From the NCBI GenBank assembly GCA_963606545.1, contig CAVCYP010000033.1, forward strand, positions 1 to 20,348: a stretch of 20,348 nt of DNA. Reading direction: 5' to 3'. Positions 6,952 to 13,581 of the stretch are shown here, in pieces. The position numbers and the translations under genes were made by a program. Under the pieces are notes generated by a model, which saw nothing but the letters and a program-made list of their open reading frames with translations, did no database searches and had not been told where the DNA came from. This DNA comes from UBA9732 sp963606545. GTDB taxonomy: Bacteria; Spirochaetota; Spirochaetia; Sphaerochaetales; Sphaerochaetaceae. Position 1 is the stretch's first letter; every line of letters begins with the position of its first letter.

Positions 6952-7849
6952 ATTTTCTACTGAACTTTTGTTTTAGATACTGCCACCAGCGCTTCAAAAA
7001 ACTCTTTTCTTCTTCTGTCTCTTTCATAGCCTTTGCTGCCGCAGCTTCAGAGATTTGAGCATTCTTTCTCTTCATTTCGTCCCACTTACGCACAAGCCAC
7101 ATATAAATATCGGCCTCAGTGCAGCCCGGGTAAAAAGCTTTCAAGTGCTCGTGGTCCTCCGCTTGGACAATTGGGAGGTAGACGTTTTGGTACCAGCTAA
7201 CTGCGCCCTGTTCAAAAGAAAGCTCGCCGTTCACGTGTTCATTGATGTAGTATTTGTGGACCAAGATGTGGTTAACCATTTCCGGATAGGCTCCAGGCGT
7301 GGTAAAAACTATCTTATCCATTGGCAAATAGCTGGGGTTATATTGCTCCAAAAAGACAGATCTCTCGTGAGCCACAACGCGCTTTTTGAGCTCATTGAGC
7401 GTCATGCCCTCCTCAAGCGGAATCTTAGACGAAAGCTCCACCACCTCCGCATCAATAAACTCCTGCCCCATACTCCGCGCCACCGATACCCTATGATTGC
7501 CGTCGCGCACAAAATAGCAATCTCCCAGCTTATAAACCGATATTGGAGGGAGAAACTCGTCATTCAGCTTTGCAGCTTCTATGTTTTCCCATCTGCGCTT
7601 GAGAACAGGATTTCTGGGATAAAAGGCTAGAGAAAAGTCCTGGTAACGGTTCTCTGAACCAATAATTTTCTTCACTGGAATAGTCTGAAGCCCCTTGTAA
7701 AATTGAGCATCTGGCTTAATCAACTTTGTGACTTCGTAAAAAGATAACAAGTTTGGATTCTTCCATTTGAAAGTGGAAAGAATTCGCTGAAGTTTAGCTC
7801 TGCTCCTTGCTCTGGCAAAATCATCGTCCAAGATCATCTCATCTACCAT
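6950..7849 (-). CDS. ParB/sulfiredoxin-superfamily domain protein of unknown function
   Basis: Encodes 299 residues. The middle resembles the ParB N-terminal fold: TIPVKKIIGSENRYQDFSL (from about 56) and VRDGNHRVSVARSMGQEF (114-131), where the GNHR motif corresponds to the phosphate-binding G-x-H-R loop of ParB/Srx proteins. No helix-turn-helix centromere-binding domain follows. Instead there is a region with WYQNVYLPIV (219-228) and FYPGCTEADIYMWL (239-252), a motif I recall from ParB-like proteins annotated only as hypothetical or regulators, then a charged Ala/Lys/Glu-rich, probably coiled tail. The ATG at 7849 follows GGGAGGG (7863-7857) by 7 nt; an ATG at 7867 lies upstream of this SD and is less likely. 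It overlaps the metallophosphoesterase gene by 11 bp, so the two are coupled. Not a chromosome-partition ParB by context. Confidence 0.75.
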   Translation of the reverse strand: MVDEMILDDDFARARSRAKLQRILSTFKWKNPNLLSFYEVTKLIKPDAQFYKGLQTIPVKKIIGSENRYQDFSLAFYPRNPVLKRRWENIEAAKLNDEFLPPISVYKLGDCYFVRDGNHRVSVARSMGQEFIDAEVVELSSKIPLEEGMTLNELKKRVVAHERSVFLEQYNPSYLPMDKIVFTTPGAYPEMVNHILVHKYYINEHVNGELSFEQGAVSWYQNVYLPIVQAEDHEHLKAFYPGCTEADIYMWLVRKWDEMKRKNAQISEAAAAKAMKETEEEKSFLKRWWQYLKQKFSRK

Positions 7850-8552
7850 GTTTGCGCCCTCCCGCATTGTTGGTACCTAACGTCTCATCCTCAAGTAGAT
7901 AAGCTCCATAAACGTTAATTATTTTAGTTTTTCCTTTGACAATTTCGCGTGGTGCATTGCGGTCATCAAGATGAACGTGGCCGTGCAAAAGATACTTAGG
8001 CTGAAACTTTTCAATAAAATAACCAAAACACTTAAAGCCCCTATGACACAAGTCAGGACCATCTCCCAAACCAAAGGGAGGAGCATGGGTAATAAGAATG
8101 TCTAAGTATCTACCATATTTATGTTTATTATATATGAGTTTTGGAATAAGTTTCAAAATACGATATTGCATTTCCAGTTCTGTGTACTGGCTGTCCCCTT
8201 CATTGTATCTCATACTTCCGCCAAGACCAGCAATTAGCAAACCCGATTTCTTATCTCTATAGCATTTTCCATCAATCATAAAGCCATAGAACTTCTCTAT
8301 TTGTTGCGTATTTTCTTCTTGAGGTCCCACTCCAATTAAGCCTCGGCTTTCCAATGCTTTATTGTAATCCTTTAGGTTGTGATTACCATAAACATAGCAA
8401 AGATCTCTATTTAGCATAGTTGAAACGTAATCATAAGACTCAAGAGGCATATCTCCACAGGAAAAGATAATATCTACATCCTTGTAAATCTCTTTCACTC
8501 TGGAAGAAAAAGCTAAAGACCTTGTCGTATCTGAAATGCAAAGTATCCTCAT
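7839..8552 (-). CDS. Calcineurin-like metallophosphoesterase
   Basis: Encodes 237 residues with the five metallophosphoesterase blocks: CISDTT (5-10), CGDMP (32-36), YGNHN (55-59), THAPP (155-159) and HGHVH (190-194). The canonical first block is D-x-H; here it is Asp8-Thr-Thr10, so one usual metal ligand is replaced. The remaining Asp34, Asn57, His58, His156, His190 and His192 can still build most of a dinuclear site. There is no signal peptide, so it acts in the cytosol. The substrate could be a nucleotide, a cyclic nucleotide or a phosphoprotein; nothing in the sequence decides. The gene is first in a two-gene unit with the ParB-like gene. No SD precedes the ATG, and a -10 lies very near the start. 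Confidence 0.88.
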   Translation of the reverse strand: MRILCISDTTRSLAFSSRVKEIYKDVDIIFSCGDMPLESYDYVSTMLNRDLCYVYGNHNLKDYNKALESRGLIGVGPQEENTQQIEKFYGFMIDGKCYRDKKSGLLIAGLGGSMRYNEGDSQYTELEMQYRILKLIPKLIYNKHKYGRYLDILITHAPPFGLGDGPDLCHRGFKCFGYFIEKFQPKYLLHGHVHLDDRNAPREIVKGKTKIINVYGAYLLEDETLGTNNAGGRKHGR

Positions 8553-8572
8553 AGCTTTTAAATTATAAGCTA
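8552..8572. repeat. Inverted repeat spanning the -10 of the metallophosphoesterase gene
   Basis: TAGCTT (8552-8557) and AAGCTA (8567-8572) are perfect inverted copies separated by 9 bp that include most of the TATAAT at 8567-8562 on the minus strand. It is a possible operator; it is short, so chance is not excluded. Confidence 0.35.
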
Positions 8573-8590
8573 GAAATGCGTTTTTTTGAT
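8562..8590 (-). promoter_or_regulatory. Candidate promoter of the metallophosphoesterase/ParB-like pair
   Basis: A consensus TATAAT (8567-8562) stands 9 nt before the ATG; at 17 bp upstream the best -35 is ATCAAA (8590-8585), a poor match. Predicted transcription starts about 3 nt before the start codon, again suggesting an essentially leaderless mRNA. Confidence 0.4.
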
Positions 8591-8614
8591 AGACACAAAT
8601 TCAAAGAGGATAGA
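8586..8614 (+). promoter_or_regulatory. Candidate promoter of hydrolase-lacZ unit
   Basis: TTGATA (8586-8591, five of six consensus) is followed after 17 bp by GATAGA (8609-8614, weak -10); TAGAAA at 8611 is an alternative. It lies just upstream of the three 13-bp repeats. The call rests mainly on the -35. Confidence 0.3.
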
Positions 8615-8622
8615 AAATATAC

Positions 8623-8660
8623 CAAGGTTTTTATCCAAAGTTTTTACCCAAGGTTTTTAT
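8623..8660 (+). repeat. Three 13-bp direct repeats in the leader of the hydrolase gene
   Basis: CAAGGTTTTTA occurs at 8623-8633 and 8649-8659, and CAAAGTTTTTA at 8636-8646, in exact 13-bp register with dinucleotide joints TC, CC and TA. The array ends 2 nt before the SD of the hydrolase gene (8662-8667). It could be an array of regulator half-sites or a slippage-prone element in the 5' UTR. Confidence 0.8.
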
Positions 8661-8673
8661 AGGGAGGAAGGAT

Positions 8674-9603
8674 ATGGCGCTTACCATAGCTTTAATCATA
8701 GTTGGTATTTTTGTTGTAGTAATGGCAGTTGGAATTTCTTTTTTCATCAAAATGATGTGCAGACCTCACGTGCATACTCATCAAGAAAGTATGGATGTCT
8801 TAAAAGAACATGGTTTTGATTGTGCAGAATTTGAAAATACCCACCCACATGAAGAGTTTACCTTTGACTCTCCAAGAGGCTACACTCTCAGGGGCCTTAT
8901 CTTTAGGCAGCCAAAGGAAGAAGGCCGGCAGAAAGCGGTAATCCTTGTTCACGGCTACACCGGAACCTATTCAACCATGTACACCTATGCAAAAATTCTC
9001 ATGGATAACTATGGCTACAACGTCATAGTTTACGACCACAGAGGCCATGGTTTAAGTGATAAAGGCAAAGCCGAGTTCTGTAGCATGGGCTATTTTGAAT
9101 CCATGGACTTAATTGATCTATTCCATTTTATGAAGCCAAAGTTCAATGAGGACTGCCTTTGGGGGCTTTTGGGAGAATCTATGGGCTCTGGAACCGTCAT
9201 GCAGACAGCATGGCAAATTAAAGAGCTTGCTTTTGCAATTGAAGATTGTGGCTATTCTTGCTTAATAAAGCAGGCAAAATCCATAATGAATTCAATGCAT
9301 GTTCCAGCCTTCCCAATGCTCTATCTTGGAGATATTGTCATTAAAATGCATTTTAAGTTCTCAATGTACGACGTCAGTGCAATAGAAGCCATGAAAAAGA
9401 CAGAAATTCCAATGCTCTTCTGCCACGGAGACTCTGATACCTTTGTACCTACTGCAATGGTCCATGAGGTTTACAACGCAAAGAAAGACAACAAGATGCT
9501 TCAGCTCTATGCAGGCTCTCCACACGCTCAGAGCGTAGTTGACCACCCTGAGCAGTATAAAGAAGTTGTTGGCCAGTTTTTCAAGAAATATAAGCTTAAC
9601 TAA
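8674..9603 (+). CDS. Membrane-anchored alpha/beta hydrolase (serine peptidase/esterase-like)
   Basis: Encodes 309 residues. Residues 3-25 are a continuous hydrophobic helix followed by Lys26 and Arg30, an uncleaved N-terminal anchor or signal anchor. The hydrolase fold follows: oxyanion-hole VHGYTG (92-97), DHRGHGLS (121-128), nucleophile elbow GESMGS with Ser169, acid HGDSDTFVP with Asp255, and SPHAQS with His284, an intact catalytic triad. It resembles the YqkD/S9-like alpha/beta hydrolases annotated as alpha/beta fold hydrolases; the substrate is unknown. Start: ATG with GGGAGG (8662-8667) 6 nt upstream. lacZ follows after 15 bp, so they are co-transcribed; a role as acyl- or feruloyl-type esterase for side chains of glycans is possible but not shown. 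Confidence 0.88.
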   Translation: MALTIALIIVGIFVVVMAVGISFFIKMMCRPHVHTHQESMDVLKEHGFDCAEFENTHPHEEFTFDSPRGYTLRGLIFRQPKEEGRQKAVILVHGYTGTYSTMYTYAKILMDNYGYNVIVYDHRGHGLSDKGKAEFCSMGYFESMDLIDLFHFMKPKFNEDCLWGLLGESMGSGTVMQTAWQIKELAFAIEDCGYSCLIKQAKSIMNSMHVPAFPMLYLGDIVIKMHFKFSMYDVSAIEAMKKTEIPMLFCHGDSDTFVPTAMVHEVYNAKKDNKMLQLYAGSPHAQSVVDHPEQYKEVVGQFFKKYKLN

Positions 9604-9618
9604 GTTTGGAGGAATTTT

Positions 9619-12558
9619 ATGCAGTACAAACTTCATAGTGACCTTTGTGGTGATTTTAGTGTTCTTGAAGTTAATAAGCTTAAGCCAAGAAGTTATTTTA
9701 TTCCTTATCCTAATAAGGCTGAGGCAAACAGCGTTTCTTTGCTGGAAAAACGCTATAAGTCTCCCTACGTTAAAGTGCTCAATGGCATGTGGGATTTTGC
9801 CTATTTTGATAATCCAAATGACCTTTTGGCCTGCATTGATACCAAGGATATGAAGTTTGATACGCTTGAGGTTCCTTCTTGCTGGCAATTCAGAGGTTAT
9901 GGAAAGCCCGCATACATTAATTTAAGGTATCCGTTTAAGTACAATCCTCCTGAGATTCCAACCACAGGTCCCGTCAAAGACTATTTTAGTGTTTTTGATG
10001 GCTTTACTGAGGCTCCAGCTGGTGAGTATAACCATGCCGGAGTTTATAGAACTTTCTTTGATGTAAAAGAAACTTCAAAGCGGTATGTTCTGTCCTTCCT
10101 TGGAGTGGTCAGTTGTATTGAAGTTCACGTCAATGGCACGTTTGTTGGTTACTCAGAGGAATCTCATAATACAGCAGAATTTGATATTACTTCTCTTGTT
10201 CAGGAAGGTAAAAATGAGCTGGTCTGCGTAGTCCGGCGCTGGTGCAACGGCACCTATCTTGAGTGCCAAGACATGTTCAGAAATACAGGAATCTTTAGAG
10301 ATGTTTTGCTAAGAATTTCAAATCCAAGCGACATTTGGGATATAGATTTCAAAACTTCTAAGGATGAAGCTACAGGCCTTTATGAGGCTGAGGTTTTTAT
10401 AGAAACTACTGGTGAGCTTGAGGTTTCTGTTTCTTTGGAAGGAAACGGAACAATGGCCCAAAAGACCACTGCCACTAAAGAAAATAAAGCAACAATTAAG
10501 TTTGAGGGCATTAAAGCCCTTGAATGGAATGCAGAAAAACCTGTGCTTTATGACTTGTTTATTGAAACAAAGGACAGCTGTATTAAGCAAAGAATAGGCT
10601 TTAAGACGGTTAAAATTGACGGCCGTTTATTCTTGGTTAATGGCCATAAGATTAAGTTTCACGGGGTAAACCACCATGACACTAATCCAAAGAATGGATA
10701 TGTGATGAGCCCGGAGGATATTGATAGAGATTTAAAGCTTTGCAAACAGTTTAACATTGACACAGTTAGAACTTCTCACTATGCGCCAGACCCGTTGTTA
10801 ATAGAACTTGCAGCCGAATATGGCTTGTACATTGTTGATGAAGTTGACCTTGAAACTCATGGAGTGCAGGTTCAAAAGTTGCCTTCTTCAATGAACTGGC
10901 TTTCTAATGATGCAAAGTGGAAGAGCCATTATGTTGACAGAGCTGTGAGACACTATAATAGAGACAAACTTCTTGCCACTCCAATTGTAATGTGGAGCCT
11001 TGGAAACGAGTCTGGTGATGGATGCAATACCTTTGCAATGTATCAGTATTTCAAGAGTGTCACCACAATTCCAGTTCATTATGAGAGTGTGGTTCATGCA
11101 AGAAGAAAGGCCTATGATGTTGCAAGCCAAATGTATCCACCTGTAGTTGAAGTTAAGGCCGCAGGAGAAGGGACAAGTAAGACAAAAAAGTTTAATGATA
11201 GGCCCTATTTTCTCTGTGAATATGCTCATGCAATGGGTGTAGGCCCTGGTAATATTGAGGGCTATTGGGAGCAAATTTATAAGTATGACGCTCTGATTGG
11301 TGGTTGTGTCTGGGAAATGGTGGACCATGCTGTGCTTCATGAAGATGGTAGTTACACTTATGGTGGCGATCATGGAGAATGGATACATGACGGAAACTTC
11401 TGTGTTGATGGAATTTTCTATCCAGACAGACGTCCTTCAACAGGAGCTTGGATTGTAAGACATGCTTACCGGCCAATTAGGATTTCTAGAATAAAAGATA
11501 ATGAGTTTGAGATTTTCAACACTACTGCTTTTACTCAAGGAAACGAATTTAAAATTGAAGTTAAGGTAGATGCTTCAAAGGTGGCCGAATACGTTCCAAA
11601 CGTTGCCCCGCTTGAGAAGATAAAAGCCAATTTTGAAGTTGGAGATGGTACCTATGCGCTCTTTATTACCTACGACAAAAACGGCAATGAAGTTGGGGAA
11701 GAACAGATTGTTTTGAAAGCTCCAAAACTTCCTTGCCCAAAGATTACTGAAAGGTTCTCAAAAGGTTTTGATGTCGTAAATGGCTTACCTAAGTTTGATT
11801 TTAACGGCTATTCCATGGTCTCAGGCTATCCTTATACTATTTTGTTCAGAGCTTCCACTGATAACGACAAGCCTTTGTTAAGACAAAATCCAATGAAAAA
11901 ATGGTGCGAAGAAAAACTTGAATTTATTGAACAGGGAAGCCTTGAAAGATCTCCTTTGGTTGTTATGACTTCAATAAAGGACAACGGAAATAGATTCTTG
12001 AGTGTTGATACCTATGAAGCTTGCCAAGTACCAGAAGGCTTTGATGGTGCTGTGTTGGTAACAAGCCTATTACATCCGGTAAGTGCTAAAGGACTTCTTC
12101 CAAGATTTGGAAAGACTTTTAAATTGGATACTTCTTTTACTAACATCCAATGGTTTGGTAGAAGCTACGAGTCCTATGAAGATATGAAGGAACAAAGTCC
12201 AATAGGGCTGAATCAAAGACAAGTCAAAGAAATGACAGAGCCTAATATCAGACCGCAGGAAAGTGGCAATAGGTGTGATACGACCTTTGTTGAAGTGAGT
12301 AATGACACAACTCTTGTACGTTTTGACGCTGTTGATAAGCCGTTCAATTTAGGGGTTAAGCCTTATTCAGACTTAGAGCTCACAGAGATGAAGCATCAGT
12401 GTGATGAAAAGAATACTGGAACTTATGTAACTTTGAGTGCCTTCCAGCAGGGTATAGGCACAGGAAGTTGTGGACCTTATACCCTTAAGGAACATAGTTT
12501 TAAAGCAAAACAAGATTACCAAGTTAAGTTTGTGATTTCGTGGAAGAAACTCAATTAA
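9619..12558 (+). CDS. lacZ: Beta-galactosidase, glycoside hydrolase family 2
   Basis: Encodes 979 residues, close to the 1024 of E. coli LacZ and with the same order: jelly-roll sugar-binding domain (about 30-235), an immunoglobulin-like domain (about 236-332), the TIM barrel (about 333-625), a linker Ig-like domain, and the C-terminal beta-sandwich (about 700-979). The acid/base is Glu464 in SLGNESGDG and the nucleophile Glu534 in FLCEYAHAMG; GVNHHDTNP (349-357) and RTSHYAPDP (384-392) are active-site strands. It hydrolyses terminal beta-D-galactosides such as lactose. There is no signal peptide, so it is cytoplasmic and needs an imported substrate. Its SD is GGAGG (9608-9612 region), downstream of the hydrolase stop. 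No lactose permease or regulator is adjacent. Confidence 0.96.
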   Translation: MQYKLHSDLCGDFSVLEVNKLKPRSYFIPYPNKAEANSVSLLEKRYKSPYVKVLNGMWDFAYFDNPNDLLACIDTKDMKFDTLEVPSCWQFRGYGKPAYINLRYPFKYNPPEIPTTGPVKDYFSVFDGFTEAPAGEYNHAGVYRTFFDVKETSKRYVLSFLGVVSCIEVHVNGTFVGYSEESHNTAEFDITSLVQEGKNELVCVVRRWCNGTYLECQDMFRNTGIFRDVLLRISNPSDIWDIDFKTSKDEATGLYEAEVFIETTGELEVSVSLEGNGTMAQKTTATKENKATIKFEGIKALEWNAEKPVLYDLFIETKDSCIKQRIGFKTVKIDGRLFLVNGHKIKFHGVNHHDTNPKNGYVMSPEDIDRDLKLCKQFNIDTVRTSHYAPDPLLIELAAEYGLYIVDEVDLETHGVQVQKLPSSMNWLSNDAKWKSHYVDRAVRHYNRDKLLATPIVMWSLGNESGDGCNTFAMYQYFKSVTTIPVHYESVVHARRKAYDVASQMYPPVVEVKAAGEGTSKTKKFNDRPYFLCEYAHAMGVGPGNIEGYWEQIYKYDALIGGCVWEMVDHAVLHEDGSYTYGGDHGEWIHDGNFCVDGIFYPDRRPSTGAWIVRHAYRPIRISRIKDNEFEIFNTTAFTQGNEFKIEVKVDASKVAEYVPNVAPLEKIKANFEVGDGTYALFITYDKNGNEVGEEQIVLKAPKLPCPKITERFSKGFDVVNGLPKFDFNGYSMVSGYPYTILFRASTDNDKPLLRQNPMKKWCEEKLEFIEQGSLERSPLVVMTSIKDNGNRFLSVDTYEACQVPEGFDGAVLVTSLLHPVSAKGLLPRFGKTFKLDTSFTNIQWFGRSYESYEDMKEQSPIGLNQRQVKEMTEPNIRPQESGNRCDTTFVEVSNDTTLVRFDAVDKPFNLGVKPYSDLELTEMKHQCDEKNTGTYVTLSAFQQGIGTGSCGPYTLKEHSFKAKQDYQVKFVISWKKLN

Positions 12559-12573
12559 AATGGATTTGCAAAA

Positions 12574-12610
12574 TAGACCTTTTAAGCCAAATTTTTAAGC
12601 AAAAGGTCTA
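12574..12610. repeat. 10-bp perfect inverted repeat after lacZ
   Basis: TAGACCTTTT (12574-12583) pairs exactly with AAAAGGTCTA (12601-12610) across a 17-nt loop, starting 16 bp after the lacZ stop. No T-run follows on the plus strand, so it is not a classical intrinsic terminator; it may be a 3'-end-stabilising hairpin or a protein site. Confidence 0.6.
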
Positions 12611-12665
12611 ATCCTACAGATCCAAAGATGAAGTTGTGCTCTGTGGCCCTAATTAGGATTTTATT
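12610..12665 (+). terminator. Possible bulged hairpin terminator between lacZ and thyA
   Basis: AATCCTA (12610-12616) can pair with TAGGATT (12654-12660), with ACAGA (12616-12620) and TCTGT (12640-12644) as a second, inner pairing, followed by TTATT. The large asymmetric bulge makes this weak. CCTAATTAGG (12648-12657) within it is a 10-bp palindrome. Confidence 0.25.
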
Positions 12666-12666
12666 C

Positions 12667-12695
12667 TTGAACATACACTTGGCTTTTGTCATAAT
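12667..12695 (+). promoter_or_regulatory. Promoter of the thyA operon
   Basis: TTGAAC (12667-12672) and CATAAT (12690-12695) are 17 bp apart, giving a predicted start near 12702 and a leader of about 20 nt with SD GAGGAG before the ATG at 12723. Confidence 0.6.
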
Positions 12696-12710
12696 CGTTA
12701 ATACAAAAGC
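12682..12710. repeat. Inverted repeat flanking the thyA -10
   Basis: GCTTTTG (12682-12688) and CAAAAGC (12704-12710) are perfect inverted copies with a 15-bp centre that contains the -10 and the predicted transcription start. The position suits a repressor operator. Confidence 0.45.
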
Positions 12711-12722
12711 AGAGGAGCAAAT

Positions 12723-13553
12723 ATGAGCAGGGCGGATGAAGTATTTGTAGCTAATATTAAAGATATCTTAGAAAATGGGTTCAGTGACGTAAACCTTGAC
12801 GTACGTCCTCACTGGAGTGATGGCACCCCTGCTCATACAATCAAGAAGTTTGGAATTGTAAATAGGTATAATTTACAAGACGAGTTTCCAATCTTGACCA
12901 TCAGGCGTACCTACATGAAGTCAGCTATTGATGAGCTTTTATGGATTTGGCAGAAGAAATCCAATAAAGTTAGCGAGCTAAAAACTCGGGTTTGGGATAG
13001 TTGGGCAGGAGAAGATGGGACAATTGGCAAGGCTTACGGCTATCAGCTAGGCATTAAGCATCAATATAAAGAAGGCGAATTTGACCAGGTAGATAGAGTT
13101 TTGTTTGACCTTAAAAACAACCCACAAAGTCGCAGAATTCTTACTAATATCTATAATTTTGAAGATTTGCACGAGATGAATCTCTACCCTTGTGCCTACT
13201 CCATGACCTTCAATGTTAGTGGCAACGTTCTAAATGGAATTCTCAATCAGAGATCTCAAGATATGCTTACCGCCAACAACTGGAATTTGGTACAATATAG
13301 TGTTCTTTTATATATGATGGCGCAGGTAAGTGGCCTTGTTCCGGGAGAGCTTATCCATGTGATTGCAGATGCTCATATCTATGATAGACACATCCCAATT
13401 GTCAAAGAGATTATTGCTCACGAGCAGTTTCCTGCCCCTAAATTTATAATGAACAAAGACAAGACGGATTTCTACAGCTTCACTGCAGATGACTTTAAAC
13501 TTGAAAACTATCAGTACTGCAAAAAGAAATACGATATCCCAGTAGCCATCTAA
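12723..13553 (+). CDS. thyA: Thymidylate synthase ThyA
   Basis: Encodes 276 residues. It methylates dUMP to dTMP with 5,10-methylene-tetrahydrofolate, producing dihydrofolate. The active-site cysteine is Cys157 in NLYPCAYSMTF; phosphate-binding arginines lie at RRTY (61-64) and NQRSQD (175-180); Asn188 in NNWNLVQY is placed like the invariant dUMP-contacting Asn; DAHIYDRH carries the His and Tyr that bind the ribose. The usual LG-x-PFN loop is replaced by TANNWN, a variant I associate with thyA of many anaerobes. It is the first gene of a four-gene operon; the next gene supplies DHFR activity to recycle the dihydrofolate. SD AGAGGAG is 5 nt before the ATG. Confidence 0.96.
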   Translation: MSRADEVFVANIKDILENGFSDVNLDVRPHWSDGTPAHTIKKFGIVNRYNLQDEFPILTIRRTYMKSAIDELLWIWQKKSNKVSELKTRVWDSWAGEDGTIGKAYGYQLGIKHQYKEGEFDQVDRVLFDLKNNPQSRRILTNIYNFEDLHEMNLYPCAYSMTFNVSGNVLNGILNQRSQDMLTANNWNLVQYSVLLYMMAQVSGLVPGELIHVIADAHIYDRHIPIVKEIIAHEQFPAPKFIMNKDKTDFYSFTADDFKLENYQYCKKKYDIPVAI

Positions 13554-13581
13554 TAGGCTAAAAATTTGGAGGTAATGCGCA

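Noticed and set aside
7055..7630. 191-codon plus-strand open frame opposite the ParB-like gene
   Set aside because: It overlaps a gene with a recognisable ParB-like motif and an SD-supported start; the antisense product has no domain.
7850..7867. ATG at 7867 for the ParB-like gene
   Set aside because: The only SD, GGGAGGG, lies between it and the ATG at 7849.
8623..8660. CRISPR-like array
   Set aside because: Units are 11 bp with 2-bp joints, far too short for repeats and spacers, and no cas genes are present.
9361..9888. 175-codon minus-strand frame across the hydrolase-lacZ junction
   Set aside because: It is antisense to two confident genes and their junction SD, with no recognisable domain.
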